A stretch of 32,262 nt of DNA from Methylobacterium sp. J-088 (lineage in GTDB: Bacteria > Pseudomonadota > Alphaproteobacteria > Rhizobiales > Beijerinckiaceae): assembly GCF_022829295.1 (NCBI RefSeq), contig NZ_JAKSYH010000225.1, forward strand, positions 1-32,262, in the 5' to 3' direction. Positions 24,521 to 32,262 of this stretch are shown in pieces. The notes under the pieces are model-generated. The model was not told where the DNA came from and did not search any database. It worked only from the letters and a program-made list of their open reading frames with translations. The translations under genes were made by a program, and so were the position numbers. Numbering within the stretch: the first letter of the stretch is position 1; each line of letters begins with the position of its first letter.

Positions 24521-24553
24521 ATGTCGGACCGGAGACGCCCATGGACCGCTTGA
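24521..24553 (+). CDS. Possible 10-residue leader peptide overlapping the MFS start
   Basis: ATG 24521 has the best ribosome site in this gap (GGGAGGACACC), yet opens only MSDRRRPWTA before TGA at 24551-24553, 10 bases inside the next gene. Ribosomes ending there could restart at ATG 24541, giving translational coupling, or the ATG may be a relic of a lost gene. No attenuation structure is obvious. Confidence 0.3.
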   Translation: MSDRRRPWTA

Positions 24554-25848
24554 GCCTCGCCGCGGTCCCGGACCGCGCACCCACGGCCGCACGGGTGACG
24601 TCGAGCACCCGGGTCTTCTGGATCACCTGGGCGGGCTGGATGCTCGATGGCTTCGACTCGGCCATCTACATCTTCGTGCTGGTCCCGGCAGTGTCAGACC
24701 TCCTCGCGGCCGGGGGCATCGAGCCCGCCCGCGGTACGATCGCGCTCTACGGCGGCTACTTCTTCTCGATCTTCATGCTGGGCTGGGCCTGCTCGATGTT
24801 CTGGGGCTGGCTCGCCGACCGGATCGGGCGCGTGAAGGTGATGTGCCTGACGATTCTCGTCTACTCAGTGTTCACCGGGCTCTGCGGCCTCGCGGGCGGG
24901 CTCGCCTCGTTCGCCGTGTTCCGGTTCTGCGCGGGATTCGGCGTCGGCGGCGAGTGGGCGGCGGGAACGCCGCTGCTTCACGAGTCGGTGGACGAGCATC
25001 AGCGCGTGCGGCTCGCGGGCTGGCTCCACACCGCGACGCCGACCGGCCTGCTGCTGGGCGCGGCCGCCTCGTTCCTCGCCCCGGTGATCGGGTGGCGGGG
25101 CATGTTCTTCCTGGGCGTGCTGCCCGCCCTCCTCGTCGTGGCGATCCGCGCCACCGTGCAGGAACCGCCCCGGGCACAGCAGGCGCGGACCGAGCCCGGC
25201 GCCGATCAGCCGAGCCTCGCCGCCATGTTCACGGGGCCGCAGGGCCGCACCACCTGGGCGGCCGGGCTGATGATGTCGTGCATCATCCTGGGCCTGTGGT
25301 CCTCGACCTACTGGGCGCCGACCCTGGTGATCAGCAAGCTCGTCGCGACGGGGTCGACGCCGGCCGCCGCCCAGAAGGTGGCGGCGATCAGCGGGATCAT
25401 CACCAACATCGGCACGCTGATCGGCTGCCTCGCGATGCCGTTCATCGCGACGTGGTTCGGCAGCCGCCGCCGGACGGCCACGGCCTTCTTCCTCGGCGCC
25501 TTCACCATCAACCTGGTGGCCTATCTCGGCGCAGCCGTCTGGCTCGACAGCGTCACGCTGTTCATCGCGCTGTTGCCGCTCGTCGGCTTCTTCACCAACG
25601 CGGTGTTCGCGCTCTACACGATCTGGCTGCCCGAGCTGTTCCCGACGCGCCGCCGGGCCTTCGGGTCCGGCTTCGCCTTCAGCTTCGGGCGCATCCTCGG
25701 CGCGCTGGGGCCGACGATCGTCGGCAGCCTCGTGGTCGTGACAGGATCGTATCCGGAAGCCCTGGCGATCATCTCGCTGATCTATCTCATCGGCTTGCCG
25801 ACAATCTGGCTCGCTCCTGAGACCGCGAACAAGGCGCTTCCTGTCTGA
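24541..25848 (+). CDS. MFS transporter, sialate/aromatic acid:H+ symporter type
   Basis: A 435-residue carrier with about 12 membrane helices: WAGWMLDGFDSAIYIFVLVP in helix 1, GWLADRIGRVKVM in the loop 2-3 signature, and FGVGGEWAAGTPLLHESV in helix 4-5, as in the SHS/AAHS carriers for lactate, sialate and aromatic acids. The second half ends in LPELFPTRRRAFGSGFAFSFG. The start ATG 24541 has GGAG 7 bases upstream, but a stronger site serves the short leader 20 bases earlier. It is the last gene of the plus-strand run that begins at 17426 and follows the CoA-transferase by 69 bp. The substrate is unknown. Confidence 0.85.
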   Translation: MDRLSLAAVPDRAPTAARVTSSTRVFWITWAGWMLDGFDSAIYIFVLVPAVSDLLAAGGIEPARGTIALYGGYFFSIFMLGWACSMFWGWLADRIGRVKVMCLTILVYSVFTGLCGLAGGLASFAVFRFCAGFGVGGEWAAGTPLLHESVDEHQRVRLAGWLHTATPTGLLLGAAASFLAPVIGWRGMFFLGVLPALLVVAIRATVQEPPRAQQARTEPGADQPSLAAMFTGPQGRTTWAAGLMMSCIILGLWSSTYWAPTLVISKLVATGSTPAAAQKVAAISGIITNIGTLIGCLAMPFIATWFGSRRRTATAFFLGAFTINLVAYLGAAVWLDSVTLFIALLPLVGFFTNAVFALYTIWLPELFPTRRRAFGSGFAFSFGRILGALGPTIVGSLVVVTGSYPEALAIISLIYLIGLPTIWLAPETANKALPV

Positions 25849-26229
25849 GAGCGGAATGGTCTCCTGGATCCGACGATCTGGCAGGTCCAGATGTTTCGTC
25901 CGGACACTGCGGGGAAATTCTACGCTATCGCATAAGATGCAAACATCTGGTGTTGAGGATTAATTATCTTCGTCAGTCCACTCGGTTTGGTCTAACATGG
26001 TTGTGGGGCGCGCAAGCCAGCAATCGGTAAAGCAAACGATGCGCCGCCGGATCAGCGGCTGAAATTCAAGAGCCAACTGTCACCCGATGTACATTGCTGC
26101 CTGTAGAGCATGATTGACGGGCACCCCGGTCGGGGACATCCTCGCGATCAATCCGCGGCCCAGAAAAACGGGCCGAAGAACAAGTGGTAGGCCAGCCAAT
26201 AGGCCTGCCCGGGGAACGAGGGAACGCCT
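25849..26229. other. 381-bp intergenic region with inverted repeats, promoter side of the TRAP operon
   Basis: No gene is supported here. ATCTGG-CAGGT-CCAGAT (25876-25892) can form a small hairpin just after the MFS stop. CCAGATGTTT (25887-25896) and AAACATCTGG (25941-25950) form a perfect 10-bp inverted repeat 44 bp apart that could be a regulator site. Around 25915-26000 the DNA is AT-richer, suggesting a promoter. On the minus strand, 26148-26225 reads as a hydrophobic end (PGQAYWLAYHLFFGPFFWAA then stop), possibly a gene remnant, but no start or upstream part exists. Confidence 0.5.
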
Positions 26230-27231
26230 TTGATCAGTCGCCGCACGTTCGCCGGTGCCGTCCTCGGCGCGCCGGTAGCCCTGCCGTTCCTGGCGCGATC
26301 GGGCTTCGCCGCAACACCGACCCACACACTGAAGCTCACCTTCGCCGACACGCAGGCGCATCCGCTCTACGCTGTGCTGAAGCGCTTTGCCGAGAACGTA
26401 AACAAGCGGACGGACGGCGCTGTCGAAATCCAGGTGTTCAGCATCGGCCAGCTCGGCAGCGGCACCAACATCATCACCGGCATGCAGACCGGCATCATCG
26501 ATCTGTGCGCACACACCTCCGGCTTCATCGGCCCGCTCTTCCCGCGATTTCAAGTGGTGGATCTGCCCTTCCTCTTCCCCGAGGCCAAGACCGCCGAACG
26601 GGTTTTGGACGGGCCGATCGGCGGTCAACTCCTCGACCTCATGCCCGCCAAGGGCATCTACGGACTATCCTACGGTCACTGGGGTTGGCGCGTCGTATCG
26701 AGCGTCGAGCGGAAGGTGCCGGAGCCGACTGACATCAAGGGACTCAAGATCCGCGTCCAGCCCGGCGCGATCTTCGCGGCGATGTTCCGAACACTCAGCG
26801 CGAACCCGATCGCGATCGACCTGACCGAAGTGTACCTCGCGCTGTCCCAGCACACGATCGAAGCCATCGAGACGCCGATCATCTCGGTCGCGGCCGGCAA
26901 GCACGATGAGGTCGTGCGAACGATCAACACGACCAATCACGTCTACAACGTCGGCGTCCTCATGGCGAGCAAGGCCAAGTTCGACGCCCTGCCCGAGCAG
27001 GCGCGGAGCGCGATCAGGGCGGCGGCGCACGATATGACGGGCGACTGGCGCACCACGATCGCGGCGGCGACTGACGAGACCGCCGCGCGCTTCAAGGCGA
27101 AGGGCTTGGCGATCCTGCCGGTGGACCAGGACGCGTACCGCAAGCAGGTCGAGCCGGTGTACAAGCAGTTCCGCGACATCATCGGGCCGGATCTGGTCGA
27201 TACCGTGATGAAGGAGGTCGGGAAGGGTTAG
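26230..27231 (+). CDS. TRAP transporter solute-binding protein (DctP family)
   Basis: A 333-residue periplasmic binding protein. It begins with a twin-arginine-like signal, MISRRTFAGAVLGAPVALPF then LARSGFAA, and continues with the family's LKLTFADTQAHPLYAVLKRF, FPRFQVVDLPFLFPE, and KIRVQPGAIFAAMFRTLSAN containing the conserved Arg that salt-bridges the substrate carboxylate. ALSQHTIEAIETPI is the usual helix-hinge segment. The protein captures an organic anion for the membrane unit encoded 6 bp downstream. The start is a TTG at 26230, supported by GAGGGAA 7 bases upstream; no ATG would keep the whole signal peptide. The neighbouring amidohydrolase suggests a lactone or carboxylate substrate. 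Confidence 0.9.
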   Translation: MISRRTFAGAVLGAPVALPFLARSGFAATPTHTLKLTFADTQAHPLYAVLKRFAENVNKRTDGAVEIQVFSIGQLGSGTNIITGMQTGIIDLCAHTSGFIGPLFPRFQVVDLPFLFPEAKTAERVLDGPIGGQLLDLMPAKGIYGLSYGHWGWRVVSSVERKVPEPTDIKGLKIRVQPGAIFAAMFRTLSANPIAIDLTEVYLALSQHTIEAIETPIISVAAGKHDEVVRTINTTNHVYNVGVLMASKAKFDALPEQARSAIRAAAHDMTGDWRTTIAAATDETAARFKAKGLAILPVDQDAYRKQVEPVYKQFRDIIGPDLVDTVMKEVGKG

Positions 27232-27237
27232 CCTCCC

Positions 27238-29166
27238 GTGTCCGCCGGAGAGCCCACGCTGGCCCACGGTACGATCGAGCGGACATCGACCACACTCGCC
27301 CTGTCGCCCTTCGCCGCGCTCCGCCTGTACGGCCGAGGGCTCGACCTCGTCGAGTGGCTCTGCCGCGCCCTCCTCGTCGTGGCGCTCGTCGGCGAACTCG
27401 GGATCATCCTCTGGGACATCACTGCCCGCTCGACGATTGATCTGTCGCTGTTGTGGGCGGACGAGGCCGCCAAGCTCTGCCTCACGACGCTCGCCTTCAT
27501 CGGGGGCGCCTTGGCCTACCGCGCCAAGCATCACACCACCGTCGAGTTCGTGCGCCAACTGCTGCCGGCCGGTTGGCGCGAGCCCGTCGCGATCGCGATC
27601 GACGGTCTCGTCCTCGTGACCGCGGCCACCGTCGGCTACGTCTCCCTCGACCTTCTATCGATCACTGCGCTGTCCACAACGCCGATCCTGCAGATCAGCG
27701 CCGCTTGGTTCGTCGTCCCGCTCAGCGTCGGTATGGCGCTCGTCGTGCTGTTTGCGATCGAGCGGTTCGCGACGGATTACCGCCCTGCCCTCGCCTGGCG
27801 CACGCTGGCTGGCGTCGCCGTCACTGTTTCGATCGTGCTCGCCGTCACCGCGCTGCCAGCCGTCTCGCGCCCCGGTCCACAGGCGGCGCTCGGCCTGATG
27901 CTGGTCCTGTTCTTCGCCGCCGTCCTCCTCGGCCTGCCGGTCAGCTTCGCGATGCTGCTCGGCTCGCTGTTCTTCCTCCAACTGACCGGAACGGCGCCGC
28001 TGATCGCGGCAGCGCAGAACACCGTCGATGGGACGGGCAACTTCATCCTGCTGACCCTGCCGTTCTTCATCTGGACGGGCCTCATCATGGAACGCGGCGG
28101 GATCAGCCTCCGGCTGGTTCGCTTCGCGATGGCGCTCGTCGGCCATCTGCGCGGCGGCCTGCTCCAGGTCGTGGTCCTGACGATCTACCTCGTGTCCGGC
28201 ATCTCCGGATCGAAGGTCGCCGACGTCGTCGCGGTCGGCTCTGTGCTGCGGGGCGAGCTGAAGAAACAGGGCTACGGGCCCGAGCGGAGCGCGGCGGTCC
28301 TCGCAGCCTCGGCTGCGATGTCGGAGACGATCCCGCCGAGCCTGGCGATGCTGGTCCTCGGCTCCGTCGCGCCGATCTCCATCGGGACACTGTTCATCGC
28401 CGGCCTCCTGCCCGCGGCCGTGATCGCCGTTCTGTTGATGATCCTGAACTGGGGCCTGGCCGTGCGTGAAGGGGCACCACGCATGCCGCGCGCGACCGGA
28501 CCCGAACTCGCCCTAGCGGCCGGGGCGGCCGCGTTGCCGCTCGTCATGCCGGTCCTGATGGTCGTCGGCATCCGCTTCGGTTTCGCCACCCCGACTGAGA
28601 TTTCAGCTGTCGCCGTGCTCTACGGCCTCGTCCTGGCCTGCGGCGTGTACCGCGCCTTCGGGCTGCGCGATCTCGTGCGGATCGTCGTGGAATGCGGGGT
28701 GCTGTCCGGGATGGTGCTGTTCATCATCGCCGCGGCCGGCTCGTTCGCCTGGACGCTCACCGCGGCGAACCTGCCGGTCGCCCTAATCTCGCTCCTGCAC
28801 GCGCTCGGCGACAGCCGGGCGGCGTTCCTGATCGGTTCGCTCGCGCTGCTCGTCGTGGTCGGATCGCTGCTCGAAGGGCTCCCGGCGCTGATCATCCTCG
28901 GGCCGCTGCTGATCCCCATCGCGGGCCAGTACGGGATCGACAGCATCCACTACGCGATGGTCATCATCCTCGCGATGGGGATCGGTATCTTCATCCCACC
29001 GATCGGCATCGGCTTCTACATCGCGTGCGCCGTCGCCGAGAGCCGCATCGAGGCAGCCAGCCGGGCGATGATCCCCTACCTCATCGTGCTCGTCCTCGGC
29101 GTGCTCGCCGTGGCGTTCATACCCTGGTTCACCCACGCCCTGCCCAACCTCGTCGGATCGCGCTGA
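27238..29166 (+). CDS. TRAP transporter fused permease (DctQ-DctM)
   Basis: A 642-residue membrane protein combining both TRAP permease parts. Residues 35-200 form the four-helix small subunit (DctQ, with LLWADEAAKLCLTTLAFIGG). From about 215 the large DctM part begins, with around 12 helices: FAAVLLGLPVSFAMLLGSLF, GTGNFILLTLPFFIWTGLIM, SGISGSKVADVVAVGSV, SETIPPSLAMLVLGSVAPIS and a C-terminal MGIGIFIPPIGIGFYIA. Fused QM proteins occur widely in the family. It drives Na+- or H+-coupled uptake of the ligand delivered by the binding protein. It starts with GTG 27238, six bases after the binding-protein stop, and is followed by the amidohydrolase after five bases, so all three are one operon. Confidence 0.9.
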   Translation: MSAGEPTLAHGTIERTSTTLALSPFAALRLYGRGLDLVEWLCRALLVVALVGELGIILWDITARSTIDLSLLWADEAAKLCLTTLAFIGGALAYRAKHHTTVEFVRQLLPAGWREPVAIAIDGLVLVTAATVGYVSLDLLSITALSTTPILQISAAWFVVPLSVGMALVVLFAIERFATDYRPALAWRTLAGVAVTVSIVLAVTALPAVSRPGPQAALGLMLVLFFAAVLLGLPVSFAMLLGSLFFLQLTGTAPLIAAAQNTVDGTGNFILLTLPFFIWTGLIMERGGISLRLVRFAMALVGHLRGGLLQVVVLTIYLVSGISGSKVADVVAVGSVLRGELKKQGYGPERSAAVLAASAAMSETIPPSLAMLVLGSVAPISIGTLFIAGLLPAAVIAVLLMILNWGLAVREGAPRMPRATGPELALAAGAAALPLVMPVLMVVGIRFGFATPTEISAVAVLYGLVLACGVYRAFGLRDLVRIVVECGVLSGMVLFIIAAAGSFAWTLTAANLPVALISLLHALGDSRAAFLIGSLALLVVVGSLLEGLPALIILGPLLIPIAGQYGIDSIHYAMVIILAMGIGIFIPPIGIGFYIACAVAESRIEAASRAMIPYLIVLVLGVLAVAFIPWFTHALPNLVGSR

Positions 29167-29171
29167 GCCCC

Positions 29172-30035
29172 ATGACGGATGATACCTGCCTCGCACCCGA
29201 TCCGGACGTGCGTCCCCCGACCTTCCGGATGCCGCCCGGTGCGACCGACGCCCATTTCCACGTCTTCGGTCCGAACCGCCTCGTGCGGCTCGTGCCCCAG
29301 CGCGACTACACGCCGCCGGAAGCCGCGGCCGCGAGCGCGCGCCGGCTGTTCGACACGCTCGGCATCGAGCGGATCGTCGTCATCCAGGCGAGCATCTTCG
29401 GCTTCGACAACCGTGACCAGCTCGAGGAAGGCGCTCAGATCGGGCTACCGATGCGCGCGGTCGTGGTGGTCGATCCGGACGCCTCCGAGGCGGAGATGCG
29501 CGCCCTGCACGAGCGAGGTGCGCGCGGCACTCGCTTCATCATGGCCCATCCGGGCGGCCTTGAACCGTCCGGGATCGAGCGGGCCGCGGCCCGGGCCTCC
29601 GAGATGGGCTGGCACCTCCAGTTCCTCCTGAAGCCCGCACACCTCGTGGATCTGGAGCCGCGCCTACGGCGGCTTCCCTGTCCGGTGGTGATCGACCACA
29701 TGGGGTTTCTGGCGCCCGAGCAGGGGCTCGAGCAGCCGGGGTTTCAGGCCCTGCGTCGCCTCATCGAAGCCGGGACGGGGTGGGTCAAGCTTTCGGGCGC
29801 CTATCGCCTGTCTCAGGGAGGCCCGCATTATCCGGAGCTTCGCCCCTATGTGGAGGCCCTCCTCGCGCTCAGACCCGATCGTCTCCTGTGGGGGAGTGAC
29901 TGGCCACATGTCGGGTTGAGAAGCGGGATGCCCAACACCAGCGACCTCCTAGAACTGTTTGGTTCCTGGGTTTCCGACGAGGCTGACCGTCGGCGCATTC
30001 TCGTCGACAACCCGGATGCGCTCTTCAAATTTTGA
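29172..30035 (+). CDS. LigI-like amidohydrolase, second paralogue
   Basis: A 287-residue amidohydrolase-2 protein with the same layout as the one at 15537-16430: TDAHFHVFGP with the metal-binding His-x-His, QRDYTPPEA, RGTRFIMAHPGG, WHLQFLLKPAHL, PVVIDHMGF, LLWGSDWPHVG with the catalytic Asp, and LVDNPDALFKF at the end. It likely hydrolyses a lactone or cyclic carboxylate in the cytoplasm. It is the third gene of the TRAP operon and starts five bases after the permease stop, so its substrate is probably what the TRAP system imports. The two paralogues differ around residues 100-120, which suggests different substrates. A longer open frame back to 28692 is a shadow of the permease gene. Confidence 0.83.
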   Translation: MTDDTCLAPDPDVRPPTFRMPPGATDAHFHVFGPNRLVRLVPQRDYTPPEAAAASARRLFDTLGIERIVVIQASIFGFDNRDQLEEGAQIGLPMRAVVVVDPDASEAEMRALHERGARGTRFIMAHPGGLEPSGIERAAARASEMGWHLQFLLKPAHLVDLEPRLRRLPCPVVIDHMGFLAPEQGLEQPGFQALRRLIEAGTGWVKLSGAYRLSQGGPHYPELRPYVEALLALRPDRLLWGSDWPHVGLRSGMPNTSDLLELFGSWVSDEADRRRILVDNPDALFKF

Positions 30036-30233
30036 GCGCGTTGACAGGGCGGCATCGTCGGTCGCGATGGACTGGTCCGCCGCACCATCGGCTTCCGGGG
30101 CGAGGAACGGTCTTCCCTCCCCGTCCCCCGGGACGGACAAGCGGGATTGGGGTCGACCCACGCCTTACGGAGCTTCAGGCCCGCGGATCGGGCAGGGACG
30201 CGATCGCCATCCTCTCCGGGGAACGCCTCGAAC

Positions 30234-30929
30234 TCAGGCACCGACCCAATGGGTCAGCACGTTTCGCTGCGCGGCCTGGATGTGCTGACGGGCGCTGGCC
30301 TCCGCGCGTTGACTGTCGCCATCCGCGATGGCCGCCACCAGCGCGGTGTGCTCCTGTTCGGCTTCGACTACGCGGTGTGCATTGCGCCGCCGCGTATTGC
30401 CGACGAGGGCCAACAGGGCCGCCATGCAGCTGAGATGCTCGGCGAGGTACCGGTTCCGGGCACAGGTGTGGATCGTCAGATGAAGATCGCGGTTTTGCCG
30501 TGCGCCGGCCACGGGATCGTCCGCTGAGGCGCGCTCCTGTTCGAGGATGTGCCGCATCCGTGCGATGTCGACCGGCGTCGCGTATCGCGCGGCCAATGAC
30601 GCTGCGGCGCCCTCGGCCCATTCGCGCGCCGTGTACAGCTCCGAGACCTGCTGCTGATCCAGGGCCGCGATCCGGATGCCGCGATGCGACTGCATGCTCA
30701 GTAGTCCCTCCGCCTCCAGGCGCTGCAGGGCATCCCGGAGCGGCGTGCGGCTCATCTCGAGCCACGTGGTCAGATCTGCCTCGCGCACGAGCGATCCCGG
30801 CGCCAGCTGACCGTCCTGAATCGCCGTGAAGATCGCGTCGTAGGCGCGGCGGCTCAGCGGCCGGTCACCCCCTGGACTTCCGGGCAGCCAGGATTTCTCA
30901 GCCTCCGACCGCAGTTGCCCCTCCTTCAC
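30234..30929 (-). CDS. GntR-family regulator, FCD (FadR) subgroup
   Basis: A 231-residue regulator. Residues 25-92 hold the winged HTH: SRRAYDAIFTAIQDGQLAPG, LVREADLTTWLEMSRTPLRD and ALQRLEAEGLLSM. From about 100 comes the all-helical FCD effector domain, with the metal-binding pattern D in NRDLHLTIH and His in EQEHTALVAAI and ARQHI. Such regulators usually repress a neighbouring operon until a carboxylic acid binds at the metal. The gene faces the TRAP operon and is divergent from the MFS gene at 31205; a strong palindrome lies in the gap on its promoter side. Whether it controls the MFS gene, the TRAP operon or both is undecided. The start ATG 30929 has GGAG within reach. Confidence 0.88.
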   Translation of the reverse strand: MKEGQLRSEAEKSWLPGSPGGDRPLSRRAYDAIFTAIQDGQLAPGSLVREADLTTWLEMSRTPLRDALQRLEAEGLLSMQSHRGIRIAALDQQQVSELYTAREWAEGAAASLAARYATPVDIARMRHILEQERASADDPVAGARQNRDLHLTIHTCARNRYLAEHLSCMAALLALVGNTRRRNAHRVVEAEQEHTALVAAIADGDSQRAEASARQHIQAAQRNVLTHWVGA

Positions 30930-30978
30930 GCTCCCGCGTCCCGCCTCGAACCCTACCGTCGCGTCACGCTGGACTCAA

Positions 30979-30998
30979 CCGTATACAATTGTATATGG
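30979..30998. promoter_or_regulatory. Near-perfect 20-bp palindrome, candidate GntR operator
   Basis: CCGTATACAATTGTATATGG has a perfect 14-bp core TATACAATTGTATA (30982-30995) and one mismatched pair in the flanks. It stands out from the GC-rich surroundings, lies 50 bp upstream of the GntR start on one side and about 207 bp before the MFS start on the other, and fits the AT-rich symmetrical operators bound by FCD-type GntR dimers. It probably overlaps the GntR promoter. Confidence 0.6.
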
Positions 30999-31204
30999 AT
31001 TGACGGGCACGGGTCGGATTCGCGTGCAACCGCCCGCGAAGCCTTCCGAGTGTTGTCCTGCCATTTCGGGATTTGCGGGCCTCCGTTCGTGGCCGTTCGA
31101 CCCGGCTTGTTAAACGAGAGCGACACACAGAAGGTCGCCGCCCTGCACGATCCGGCCCGTAACGCGCGGGGCCAGAGTCAGTGAAACATCGCCCGGGAGT
31201 AGAC

Positions 31205-32262
31205 ATGCCGTTCAGGCGAGGTTGGATCGCGCTGCTCCTGTTCGCGCTTGCAATGATCAATTATATCGATCGCGTAACGTTATCTTTTGCCGCAGGGCCG
31301 ATCGCGAAGGAATACGGGCTGGATCCGGTTTCCTTGGGGTATCTCTTCTCGTCGTTCCTGTGGACATACGCGCTGTTTCTGATCCCGATGGGCCTGCTGG
31401 TCGACCGGTTCGGTGCCAAGCGCGTCGCAGGTTTCGGGCTCACGCTCTGGTCGCTGGCGACGGCGGCGACCGGCCTGTCGACCAGCTTCGCCTCGCTTCT
31501 CGCGACACGTCTCGCGATGGGGGCGGGTGAGGCGACGAGCAATCCCGCGGGCGCTCGCGTCATTCGCGAATGGATGCCGGCCGGCGAGCGTGGGGCCATG
31601 AACGCGGCCTTCAACAGCGGGTCCTACGCGGGGCCTGCCCTGTGCGCCCTCGTGGCCGGTCCCATCATCGAGCATTTCGGCTGGCGCGCGCTCTTCTTCG
31701 CCGCCGGGGCGATCGGGCTGCTCTGGCTGATCTGCTGGCTCAGCCTCTTCTCCCGCCCGGAGGACGCGCGCTGGCTGAGCGAGCCTGAGCGGGCCAAGAT
31801 CCTGGCCGAGCGAACCGGCAACACGGCGGCCGCGGGCGACCGCACGGGCCTGGTCGGTATGCTGTCATCCGGGCCGACGCTGTGGGGGCTGGCCCTGACG
31901 ATGGGCTGCAACGTCTACTCGCAGTACCTCTTCCTGACATGGCTGCCGAGCTATCTGCAGACCACCAAGGGGCTCACAATCGCCAAGACTGGTCTCTACG
32001 CCGCGATCCCGTACACGGTGGCCGTGGTACTCTGCATCGTGATCGGGTTTCTCAGCGATCGTATGATGCGGGGTGAGGTCGGCGGCGGTCGGCGCCGGTA
32101 CGTCATCGCGTCCACGATGATGCTCGCGGCCACCGTCCTCTTCGCGCCCTTCGTCGACGCCGTGTGGCTGAACCTGGCGCTGATCGCGGTATCCCTGACC
32201 GGCATCGCCTCGACGACGTCGTTGACGTTCTCCCTGGTCAACGACCTGCTGCCGAACCCGCG
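31205..32262 (+). CDS. MFS transporter, ACS type, cut by the right edge
   Basis: The first 352 codons of an ACS-family carrier are visible, with no stop before the window ends. Helix 1 reads FALAMINYIDRVTLSFAAGP, typical for hexuronate, tartrate, phthalate and galactonate carriers; then LLVDRFGAKRVAGFGLTLWS, GAGEATSNPAGARVIREWMP and the central FLTWLPSYLQTTKGLT. About eight to nine membrane helices are covered. ATG 31205 has GGGAG 6 bases upstream. It is divergent from the GntR gene and probably under its control. Further genes of the same operon may follow outside the window. Confidence 0.85.
   Translation, partial: MPFRRGWIALLLFALAMINYIDRVTLSFAAGPIAKEYGLDPVSLGYLFSSFLWTYALFLIPMGLLVDRFGAKRVAGFGLTLWSLATAATGLSTSFASLLATRLAMGAGEATSNPAGARVIREWMPAGERGAMNAAFNSGSYAGPALCALVAGPIIEHFGWRALFFAAGAIGLLWLICWLSLFSRPEDARWLSEPERAKILAERTGNTAAAGDRTGLVGMLSSGPTLWGLALTMGCNVYSQYLFLTWLPSYLQTTKGLTIAKTGLYAAIPYTVAVVLCIVIGFLSDRMMRGEVGGGRRRYVIASTMMLAATVLFAPFVDAVWLNLALIAVSLTGIASTTSLTFSLVNDLLPNP

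Noticed and set aside
26148..26351. Minus-strand small ORF before the TRAP operon
   Set aside because: Most of it is antisense to the binding-protein gene; only its end is hydrophobic, so it is reported as a possible remnant and not as a gene.
1..32262. CRISPR array, tRNA or rRNA genes
   Set aside because: No regularly spaced repeat series and no cloverleaf or rRNA-like stretches were seen. The only tandem repeats are the two copies at 4983-5022.

Overview
The window is GC-rich and tightly packed. It looks like an alphaproteobacterial chromosome, or a large replicon, of the Methylobacterium/Rhizobiales type. That guess rests on GC content, codon use, a P4-type integrase and dense blocks of catabolic genes; no rRNA or tRNA gene is present to fix the taxon. 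It divides into a mobile-element remnant (1 to about 7.4 kb) and a large catabolic and transport region (7.4 kb to the right edge).

Mobile region. An IS3-family insertion sequence enters from the left edge. Its inner end lies against a P4-type tyrosine integrase that has lost its N-terminal arm-binding domain and also carries a frameshift just before the catalytic tyrosine. An AT-richer gene of unknown function follows, then a replication-like module on the + strand: a small AlpA/excisionase-type HTH protein, a P4/D5-like SF3 helicase overlapping it by 4 bp and lacking a primase domain, a protein with HUH-endonuclease-like motifs (HFH and YLAK), a DUF927-like P-loop ATPase, and a small unknown protein. 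A perfect 38-bp palindrome sits inside the HUH-like gene. Two 19-bp direct repeats at a 21-bp period lie between that gene and the ATPase. The whole resembles a degenerate, formerly self-replicating integrated element.

Catabolic region, left arm (- strand, 15218 down to 7419). In transcription order: an FMN-dependent 2-hydroxyacid oxidase/dehydrogenase, a D-2-hydroxyacid dehydrogenase, a Tat-signal-bearing MmgE/PrpD protein, a LysR regulator, a PIG-L/GalB-like protein, an RraA/GalC-like aldolase overlapping it by 4 bp, and an MFS carrier. The GalB-GalC pair fits 4-oxalomesaconate to 4-carboxy-4-hydroxy-2-oxoadipate to pyruvate plus oxaloacetate, the lower part of gallate/protocatechuate 4,5-cleavage. 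No ring-cleavage dioxygenase is in the window.

Right arm (+ strand, 15537 to 25848). A LigI-like amidohydrolase, an IclR regulator, a class II aldolase/adducin protein, a second MmgE/PrpD protein, two adjacent MFS carriers (ACS type and MHS type), a crotonase, a family III CoA-transferase and a further MFS carrier. Three promoter-proximal sites share the 14-bp pattern TTCAYRNNTGTRWA: in the divergent promoter, in front of the IclR gene, and between IclR and the aldolase operon. They are good candidates for one IclR regulon.

Far right (26230 to 32262). A TRAP transporter (binding protein plus fused DctQM) with a second LigI-like amidohydrolase, then a divergent GntR/FCD regulator and an ACS-type MFS carrier cut by the window edge, with a near-perfect 20-bp operator-like palindrome between them. 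With five MFS carriers, one TRAP system and three regulators of different families, the region looks like several adjoining uptake-and-degradation modules for carboxylic acids. The actual substrates cannot be read from sequence alone.
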